Positions 7,444 through 13,083 of a stretch of 21,878 bases of DNA are shown piece by piece. Both the position numbers and the translations under genes were made by a program. Positions within the stretch are counted from its first letter, which is position 1. Each line of letters starts with the position of its first letter. The stretch comes from Oscillospiraceae bacterium (GTDB lineage Bacteria; Bacillota; Clostridia; Oscillospirales; Oscillospiraceae), in NCBI GenBank assembly GCA_021205585.1, contig JAJPXI010000170.1, forward strand, positions 1 through 21,878. Reading direction: 5' to 3'. The notes beneath the pieces are model-generated. The model saw only the letters and a program-made list of their open reading frames with translations, did not search any database and was not told the DNA's origin.

Positions 7444-9516
7444 ATGAGCTACTCTGTACAAAACATCCGCAACGTCTGTGTCATGGGGCACGGGGGGAAC
7501 GGAAAGACCTCTCTGGTGGAGAACCTGCTCTATGTGACCGGCGGTTCCGACCGGCAGGGCCGGACGGCCGACGGCAACACCGTGTGCGATTACGACCCGG
7601 AGGAGACCCGCCGCCAGATTTCCATCTCCATGTCCGTGGCCCCCGTTGAGTACAACGGGACGAAAATCAACCTGCTGGACTGCCCCGGCTATTTTGACTT
7701 TTCCGGCGAGGTGATGCAGGCGCTGCAGGCGGCGGAATCCTCCATCATCGTCTGCTCGGCCAAGGACGGCCTTGCCGTGGGCACAGAGCGGGCCTGGAAG
7801 CGCATGGCCAAGAGCAAAATGCCCCGCCTGATTTATATTTCCAAGCTGGACGAGGAAAACGGCGACTTTAACGCCGTGTATGACGCGCTGCGAGAGCGCT
7901 TCGGCAAGGCCGTGGCCCCCCTGATTATTCCCATCTGGGACGAGGACAAGCGGGTCACCGGCATTGTGGACGTGCTGCACAAAAACGCCTTCACCGCCGA
8001 CGAGACCGGCCACTCCAAGGAGATTGAAATCCCGGAGGATAAGCTGTCCGTGGTGGAGAAATTGTATGAAGCCCTGCGGGAGTCGGTGGCCGAGACCAGC
8101 GAGGAGTTTATGGACAAATACTTCTCCGGCGAGGAGTTTACTTACGCCGAGATGCTGACCGGCCTGAAGGCGGGCATTAAGGATTTGTCCCTGGTGCCCG
8201 TGCTGTGCGGCAGCGCCGTCACCGGCCTGGGCAACAAGCAGCTGCTCAACGCCATCGTCAACCTGCTGCCCAACCCCCTGGAGGGCGGCCTGCTGGAGGG
8301 GGAGAACAGCGACGGGGAGCCGGAGGAGTTCATCGTCTCCCCGGAGGCGGCCCCCTGCGCCTATGTGTTCAAAACGGCCTCTGACCAGTACGGAAAATAC
8401 TCCTATGTGAAGGTCATCTCCGGCCACCTGAGCGCCGATGCCCAGATGGTCAACGCCTCCACCGGTCAGCCGGAAAAGCTGGGCCGCCTGTATACCCTCA
8501 AGGGCAAAAAGGCCACCGAGGTCAAATCCCTGGGCTGCGGCGACATCGGGGCCATCGGCAAGATGGACAAGGTGAAAACCGGGGACACCCTGTGCGACGC
8601 CCGGAAGGTCATCAAGCTGGCCCCCCCGGACTACCCGGAGCCCAACTACGCCATGGCCATCTCCCCCAAGACCAAGGGGCAGGAGGACAAGGTGGCCGCC
8701 GGCCTGACCCGGCTGAACGAGGAGGATCGCACCTTCACCGTGGTCAACAACGCGGAGACCCACCAGATGGTGGTCACCGGCACCGGGGATATGCAGCTGG
8801 ACGTGCTGGTGTCCCGGCTGAAAAGCCGCTTCGGGGTGGAGGCCGTGCTCAACGCCCCCCGCGTCCCCTACCGGGAGAAGATCCGCAAAAAGGTGGAGGT
8901 TCAGGGCCGCCACAAAAAGCAGTCCGGCGGTCATGGACAGTACGGCGACGTGAAAATTCGCTTTGAGCCGGGGGAGAGCGAGGAGTTGGAGTTCTGCGAG
9001 GAGGTCTTCGGCGGCGCGGTGCCCAAGAACTTCTTCCCCGCAGTGGAAAAGGGCCTGCGGGAGGCCGTGCTCCACGGCGTGCTGGCCGGCTACCCGGTGG
9101 TCAACCTGAAGGCCACCCTGTTCGACGGCTCCTACCACCCCGTGGACTCCTCCGAGCTGGCCTTCAAGACGGCGGCCCAGCTGGCCTACAAGGCCGGCCT
9201 GCCCGAAGCATCCCCCGTTCTGCTGGAGCCCATCGGCGAGCTGAAGGTCACGGTGCCCGACCAGTATATGGGCGACGTCATCGGCGATTTGAACAAGCGA
9301 CGGGGCCGGGTCACCGGCATGAACCCCAACGAGGACGGCGACCAGGTCATCGAGGCCGAGGTTCCCATGGGTGAGATGGCCTCCTACGCCATCGACCTGC
9401 GCTCCCTGACACAGAGCCGGGGCGGCTTTACCTACCACTTCGTCCGCTACGAGGACGCGCCCCCCGCCGTGCAGGAAAAGGCCATCGCCGAAGCCCAGGC
9501 CCTGCAAAACGAATAA
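7444..9516 (+). CDS. EF-G-like translational GTPase (EF-G2 type)
   Basis: This 690-aa protein has the full EF-G layout: G domain (about residues 8-270), domain II, then domains III-V ending in the C-terminal EF-G fold. The P-loop is GHGGNGKT (15-22). Two GTPase motifs differ from canonical FusA. The G3 motif reads D79-C-P-G-Y83, so the catalytic His of DTPGH is replaced by Tyr. The G4 motif reads S133-K-L-D136 instead of NKMD. The switch I RGITI stretch is also altered (RRQISIS). These changes are typical of the EF-G-like paralogue found beside true FusA, whose role in elongation, recycling or ribosome rescue is not settled. AAGGAGAG precedes the ATG, and a clear promoter lies 115 nt upstream. 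Confidence 0.88.
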   Translation: MSYSVQNIRNVCVMGHGGNGKTSLVENLLYVTGGSDRQGRTADGNTVCDYDPEETRRQISISMSVAPVEYNGTKINLLDCPGYFDFSGEVMQALQAAESSIIVCSAKDGLAVGTERAWKRMAKSKMPRLIYISKLDEENGDFNAVYDALRERFGKAVAPLIIPIWDEDKRVTGIVDVLHKNAFTADETGHSKEIEIPEDKLSVVEKLYEALRESVAETSEEFMDKYFSGEEFTYAEMLTGLKAGIKDLSLVPVLCGSAVTGLGNKQLLNAIVNLLPNPLEGGLLEGENSDGEPEEFIVSPEAAPCAYVFKTASDQYGKYSYVKVISGHLSADAQMVNASTGQPEKLGRLYTLKGKKATEVKSLGCGDIGAIGKMDKVKTGDTLCDARKVIKLAPPDYPEPNYAMAISPKTKGQEDKVAAGLTRLNEEDRTFTVVNNAETHQMVVTGTGDMQLDVLVSRLKSRFGVEAVLNAPRVPYREKIRKKVEVQGRHKKQSGGHGQYGDVKIRFEPGESEELEFCEEVFGGAVPKNFFPAVEKGLREAVLHGVLAGYPVVNLKATLFDGSYHPVDSSELAFKTAAQLAYKAGLPEASPVLLEPIGELKVTVPDQYMGDVIGDLNKRRGRVTGMNPNEDGDQVIEAEVPMGEMASYAIDLRSLTQSRGGFTYHFVRYEDAPPAVQEKAIAEAQALQNE

Positions 9517-9524
9517 ATCAAGTG

Positions 9525-9598
9525 GCGGCTGGCCATTATTTGGCGGCTACTCCTCCACACCACCGTGTGTACCGTTCGGTACATGGCAGATTCAGGCG
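9525..9598 (-). mobile_element. Remnant of a group II intron 3' end
   Basis: Read on the - strand, the sequence contains the hairpin TGTACCG-AA-CGGTACA (9568-9583) followed by CACGGTGGTGTGGAGGAGTAG. This closely resembles the domain V/VI end of bacterial group II introns, which typically reads CCGAACGGTACGTACGGTGGTGTGAGAGG. No reverse transcriptase ORF is nearby, so only a fragment remains. The identification is from memory of the consensus. Confidence 0.5.
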
Positions 9599-9602
9599 CT
9601 TA

Positions 9603-9763
9603 GGGAAGGACTGATTAAATCGGCAAGAGCGGATGGCGAGAAATTTTGCGACAAAAGAAGGCGCAAAAGTGCAGGAATACTGCATGTATTTCAAACTTTT
9701 GCAACGCACTTTTGGCGGAAAAGTTCCGCCAGACGCCGCAGGCGCATTTAATCAGTGCTTCCT
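9603..9763. repeat. MITE-like repeat copy R3 (reversed orientation)
   Basis: A 161-bp element is bordered by TA at 9601-9602 and 9764-9765, with inverted ends GGGAAGGACTGATTAAAT and ATTTAATCAGTGCTTCCT. Its left arm matches the right arms of R1, R2 and R5, so it lies in the opposite orientation. It sits between the group II intron remnant and the aminotransferase fragment. Confidence 0.82.
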
Positions 9764-9769
9764 TAGGCA

Positions 9770-9901
9770 ACACAGAGACGCCGGGGTGTCCTGGTGTACC
9801 GCTGGGAGCGTAAGGAAATCCGGGATCGGCTCCGAGTCATCATCGGCACCCAGGAGCAGCTGCATCCCTTTCTGGGCACGCTGGAGGAAATTTTGGGCTG
9901 A
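9770..9901 (+). pseudogene. 3' fragment of an aminotransferase (HisC-like)
   Basis: An open frame with no start codon ends at TGA (9899-9901). Its translation, GVLVYRW...DRLRVIIGT followed by LGTLEEILG, resembles the C-terminus of class I/II aminotransferases such as histidinol-phosphate aminotransferase, where RITIGT is conserved before a last helix. The 5' part is missing, replaced by repeat R3 and the intron remnant. It appears to be a dead gene end. No functional product is expected. Confidence 0.5.
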
Positions 9902-9947
9902 AGGACGGCGCTCCTTTTAAGTTTTTGTAAACATTTTGGAAAAGCCC

Positions 9948-9976
9948 TTGCCAAACGGGAGAAAAGTGCATAGAAT
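9948..9976 (+). promoter_or_regulatory. Sigma-A promoter of the small coiled-coil gene
   Basis: TTGCCA (9948-9953) and TAGAAT (9971-9976) are spaced 17 nt apart, about 30 nt before the ATG at 10007. AGGGA lies just before the start. Confidence 0.65.
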
Positions 9977-10006
9977 AAGGGTATCAAAAGATGTGGAGGG
10001 ATTTTT

Positions 10007-10381
10007 ATGACCTTCGATGAAATTAAAAGCCAGGTGACCGACTTAGCCCAAGCCGGTGTGGCCAGGACACGGGAGATGGCGGAAATCACGAAACTCCGCC
10101 TGAACAACGCCGCTGAGGAGGATTCAATTCGCAAGGCGTACACGGAAATCGGCAGGCAGTATTATGCCGCCCACCAAAACGAGCCGAAGGATGCCTTTGC
10201 CGCCCTATGTCGGCAAATCGCTGCCTCCAAGGAAAAAATTGCGTACAACAAGCAAAAAATCGCCGACATCCGCGCCGCCGGGAACATTGCCGGGGATGCG
10301 GAGGATGCGGACTTCGAGCCGGAGAGCGCCCCGGAGGAGAGCGTCGACAACGACGGCGGCCAGGAACCCCCGGCAGAGTAA
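10007..10381 (+). CDS. Small coiled-coil protein of unknown function
   Basis: This 124-aa soluble protein lacks a signal peptide. Residues about 1-85 look helical with heptad-like spacing (IKSQVTDLAQAG, AEITKLRLNNAAEEDSIRKAY, CRQIAASKEKIAYNKQKI). The last ~35 residues are very acidic and rich in Pro/Glu/Asp. It resembles a widespread Firmicutes group in which a similar helical region containing an IGRQYY-like motif often precedes a zinc ribbon; no Cys pairs are present here. It has its own promoter and a textbook terminator, so it is probably a monocistronic gene. Function is unknown. Confidence 0.8.
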   Translation: MTFDEIKSQVTDLAQAGVARTREMAEITKLRLNNAAEEDSIRKAYTEIGRQYYAAHQNEPKDAFAALCRQIAASKEKIAYNKQKIADIRAAGNIAGDAEDADFEPESAPEESVDNDGGQEPPAE

Positions 10382-10401
10382 GCCCAAAATCAAATCAAGC
10401 G

Positions 10402-10432
10402 AAGCGGGCGGCCTTGTGCCGCCCGCTTTCTT
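10402..10432 (+). terminator. Terminator of the coiled-coil gene
   Basis: A perfect 11-bp stem (AAGCGGGCGGC/GCCGCCCGCTT) with a 5-nt loop runs directly into TTTCTTTT. Confidence 0.9.
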
Positions 10433-10440
10433 TTGGACGT

Positions 10441-10832
10441 TGAGGCAACACTAGAGGTTCCCTATTATTTTTGTCGGAAAACTGCATTGACATGAACAAG
10501 CATAATAGCTATAATAGATATGCATTTCGGCTTATTGCGAAAAGGCTGAGGAAGCGTTGATTAAGCCGACAAGGGCGGATGGAAGAAGATTTTAGTTTGG
10601 TTCGGGAAAAGGCGTTGAAGCGCTGTGCGAATGGAAATTCCTCCCTCGTGGGTGCCCGCGCCTTACGGCGCTTCTGATTCAGTATTTTTTGCGATGGGCA
10701 TGGCCTATCGGCCATCGCCCCCTGCATTTGCGCTAAAGAGGAATTGGCCATTCGGCCAGCGCTTCAACGCCTTGTTCGGACGGAAATTTGACACGCAATT
10801 CACTCTTGCCGCTCTGTGCGGTGTTGCCTTAA
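10441..10832. repeat. Composite inverted-repeat element R4 upstream of glf
   Basis: The ends are inverted: TTGAGGCAACAC (10441-10452) against GTGTTGCCTTAA (10821-10832), 11 of 12 matching. Inside, from about 10550, a second pair of inverted arms shares the core GGCGTTGAAGCGCTG (10614-10628, with its complement CAGCGCTTCAACGCC at 10759-10773). The left inner arm (AGGAAGCGTTGATTAAGCCG) is related to the R1-R5 arms. A perfect promoter lies inside the left part. I see no coding sequence. Whether this is one element or a nested pair is uncertain. Confidence 0.6.
10488..10516 (+). promoter_or_regulatory. Perfect consensus sigma-A promoter facing glf
   Basis: TTGACA (10488-10493) and TATAAT (10511-10516), spaced 17 nt, match the consensus at every position. 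Transcription from near 10523 would run through the R4 hairpin into glf, 345 nt downstream of the -10 box. Confidence 0.82.
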
Positions 10833-10860
10833 CTTAACTCATAAGAAAAGGGGATGCGTA

Positions 10861-11970
10861 ATGTACGATTATTTGGCAGTGGGTTCCGGCCTGTACGGAG
10901 CCGTCTTCGCTCACGAGGCGAAAGCAAAAGGAAAATCAGTCCTTGTTGTGGACAAGCGCCCAAACATTGGCGGAAATATCTATACGGAATGCATCGAGGG
11001 TATCAACGTCCACAGGTACGGGGCGCATATTTTCCATACCAACAATAAAAAGGTGTGGAATTACATCACGCGGTTCGCTGAGTTCAACCGCTTTACAAAC
11101 TCACCGGTGGCCAATTATCGCGGGGAACTGTATTCCATGCCTTTTAATATGTACACCTTCAACAAAATGTGGGGTGTGGTGACACCACAGGAGGCGGAGG
11201 CCAAAATCAACGAGCAGCGGGCCGAAATCCAGGGAGAACCGCAAAATTTAGAGGAACAGGCGATTTCCCTGGTGGGCCGGGACATCTTTGAAAAGCTGGT
11301 TAAGGGCTACACGGAGAAGCAGTGGGGACGTGACTGCAAAGATCTTCCGTCCTTTATCATCAAGCGCCTGCCCGTGCGCCTGACTTTCGATAACAATTAT
11401 TTCAATGCTCTATATCAGGGGATTCCTGTCGGCGGATATACGAAGTTAATCGAGAACCTTCTGGATGGAATAGAAGTAAGATTGAACACAGATTATCTGG
11501 AGCATAAGAATGAGCTGGACGCAGTAGCGGATAAGGTTGTCTATACCGGCCCTATCGATGCCTACTTCGGTTATGCCCTGGGCTATCTGGAGTACCGCTC
11601 CGTCCGCTTTGAAACCGAACTTTTGGACACCCCCAACTTCCAGGGCAACGCCGCCGTGAACTATACAGACCGGGAGACGCCCTGGACGCGGATTATCGAA
11701 CATAAGTGGTTCGAATTTGGCAAGGACGCCGAGGGAAATGATCTGCCCAAGACGGTGATCAGCCGGGAGTATTCCTCAGAGTGGAAGCCGGGGGACGAGC
11801 CTTACTATCCGGTCAATGACGAGAAGAACAGCGCACTCTATACGCAGTACAAAGCGCTTGCAGCGCAAGAAGCAAATGTCATCTTCGGCGGCCGGCTTGG
11901 AGAATACAAGTACTATGACATGGACCAGGTGATAGCAGCTGCATTAGATCTGTGTGTGCGGGAGCTATAA
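10861..11970 (+). CDS. glf: UDP-galactopyranose mutase
   Basis: This 369-aa flavoenzyme interconverts UDP-galactopyranose and UDP-galactofuranose, the donor for galactofuranose in surface polysaccharides. The N-terminal FAD fold reads VGSGLYGA (residues 7-14), followed by VVDKRPNIGGN and the family signature RYGAHIFHT. GYTEKQWG and the C-terminal GGRLGEYKYYDM segment are also typical. The length is normal. I chose ATG 10861, with AAAAGGGG upstream; an earlier in-frame ATG at 10816 lies within the end of element R4. The gene is visibly AT-richer and has more mixed codon use than its neighbours, which suggests acquisition. No glycosyltransferase genes flank it, so its pathway must lie elsewhere. 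Confidence 0.95.
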   Translation: MYDYLAVGSGLYGAVFAHEAKAKGKSVLVVDKRPNIGGNIYTECIEGINVHRYGAHIFHTNNKKVWNYITRFAEFNRFTNSPVANYRGELYSMPFNMYTFNKMWGVVTPQEAEAKINEQRAEIQGEPQNLEEQAISLVGRDIFEKLVKGYTEKQWGRDCKDLPSFIIKRLPVRLTFDNNYFNALYQGIPVGGYTKLIENLLDGIEVRLNTDYLEHKNELDAVADKVVYTGPIDAYFGYALGYLEYRSVRFETELLDTPNFQGNAAVNYTDRETPWTRIIEHKWFEFGKDAEGNDLPKTVISREYSSEWKPGDEPYYPVNDEKNSALYTQYKALAAQEANVIFGGRLGEYKYYDMDQVIAAALDLCVREL

Positions 11971-12023
11971 GGGAAAAATTTCAATACAGATTGGATTTGA
12001 CCTGGCACGAAGAGGGAGATTAT

Positions 12024-12683
12024 ATGCGTAGGATACGGAACCTGGCTGCGGTGTGCGTTTTGAGCTTGCTGCTTGGCGGGTGCGGCCTGTTCAGCTCATC
12101 GTTGCTGGATGCCCAGCTGCTGGTGCAGGGCAATTTGGATGTGGTGTACCTGGGCCAGCCCTCGGAGGATTACCTGGAGCTGGTCAGCGCCACCCAGGAG
12201 GAGGCCCGCCAGGACTATGAGGATGGCGTTTGGGTCGAGATGGACACCGCCGCCTCCTATTTCTACATCGACTTGGAGCTGTGCGGCGAGGAGATTTCCC
12301 AGCGGCTGTTTGAGCTGCTGTGCGGCATTTACAGCCACGCCAGCTATCAGGTGGGGGAGGCGTCCGAAACCGAGACGGGCTATGTGGTGGACGTGACCAT
12401 CGACCCCATCGACATTTTCCAGAAGATGATCGACGAGGACTACGACGCCGCCTACGAGGAAATCTGGGCGGTCAGCGACTTCACCAGCGCCACCGAGGAG
12501 GAATACGAAACCGCCTGGGCGGAGTTCATCCTGGATCTGCTGGAGGCCCGCCTGGACAACATCGGCTACCTGGATCCGGTGACCGTCAGCGTCCATGTGG
12601 AGCAGAACGACGACGGCTATTACGCCATCACCGACGAGGATTTTTCCCAGGTGGACTGGTATATCCTCTCCTACGGGGAGTAA
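12024..12683 (+). CDS. Predicted lipoprotein, unknown function
   Basis: This 219-aa protein has a basic start (MRRIRNL), a hydrophobic stretch and the lipobox L-G-G-C20, so it should be lipid-anchored outside the membrane. The mature part is very acidic (many Asp/Glu), lacks Cys pairs and shows no catalytic motif I know. The stretch AQLLVQGNLDVVYLG followed by regularly spaced Tyr/Glu segments is reminiscent of small Clostridial lipoproteins of unknown function, but I cannot name the family with confidence. ATG 12024 was chosen because AGGGAG precedes it and the lipoprotein signal starts there. It lies 53 nt after glf and may be co-transcribed. Its GC-rich codon use differs from glf. Confidence 0.8.
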   Translation: MRRIRNLAAVCVLSLLLGGCGLFSSSLLDAQLLVQGNLDVVYLGQPSEDYLELVSATQEEARQDYEDGVWVEMDTAASYFYIDLELCGEEISQRLFELLCGIYSHASYQVGEASETETGYVVDVTIDPIDIFQKMIDEDYDAAYEEIWAVSDFTSATEEEYETAWAEFILDLLEARLDNIGYLDPVTVSVHVEQNDDGYYAITDEDFSQVDWYILSYGE

Positions 12684-12715
12684 TACTGATTCTTCATAAT
12701 AAGATTTTGAAGAAT
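12680..12715. repeat. Short inverted-repeat module, copy 2
   Basis: This is an exact copy of the 17-mer at 5667-5683, overlapping the lipoprotein stop codon. ATTCTTCA (12689-12696) pairs with TGAAGAAT (12708-12715) across an 11-nt loop. Confidence 0.6.
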
Positions 12716-12724
12716 TGAGATTTA

Positions 12725-12959
12725 GGGAAGGACTGATTAAATACGTCTGCGGCGGCTGGCGGAATTTTTCCGCCAAAAGTGCGTTGCAAAAGTTTGAAAC
12801 CGCAGCGTGAAGCAAATGTGCCGGGGGCACATTTGTAGCGTAGGCCGGCCAGCTGTGCTGGCCGGGTGACGGCGGCGAACAGTATTCCTGCACTTTTGCG
12901 CCTTCTTTTGTCGCAAAATTTCTCGCCATCCGCTCTTGCCGATTTAATCAGTCCTTCCT
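12725..12959. repeat. MITE-like repeat copy R5, enlarged at the tip
   Basis: A 235-bp element is bordered by TA at 12723-12724 and 12960-12961, with inverted ends GGGAAGGACTGATTAAAT and ATTTAATCAGTCCTTCCT. Relative to R2 and R3 it has about 75 extra bp at the centre. That insert contains two perfect small hairpins: 12813-12822 with 12826-12835, and 12845-12853 with 12857-12865. Confidence 0.85.
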
Positions 12960-12996
12960 TAGTGTAAACATATCCGATTAAGATGATAAAACAGTG

Positions 12997-13030
12997 GGCA
13001 GGCCGGAACCATTTGCGGTTCCGGCCTGCC
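12997..13030 (-). terminator. Terminator of clpB
   Basis: A perfect 14-bp stem (12997-13010 with 13017-13030) has a 6-nt loop. On the - strand it is followed by CACTGTTTT. It lies about 50 nt after the clpB stop. Confidence 0.75.
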
Positions 13031-13035
13031 TGTCA

Positions 13036-13083
13036 TTTCAAAAAGTTCAAATTGAAATGTCCCATTTAACCTGAAGAGAGTAT
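13036..13083. repeat. Palindromic module, copy at the clpB 3' end
   Basis: About 48 bp match, in reverse complement, the sequence at 21557-21605, with only a few differences (shared parts include ATACTCTCTTCAG and TGGGACATT). The module ends within the clpB stop codon. Its internal palindrome is imperfect here and perfect in the other copy. Confidence 0.65.

Noticed and set aside
6340..9507. 1055-codon open frame antisense to the EF-G-like gene
   Set aside because: It is a shadow of a GC-rich gene in the complementary frame, running on into the M23 gene out of frame. It has no plausible domain or ribosome site.
9633..9920. 95-codon open frame across repeat R3 and the aminotransferase remnant
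   Set aside because: It begins inside the MITE and its frame differs from the conserved aminotransferase-like frame. A similar start occurs in R5, showing it derives from the repeat.
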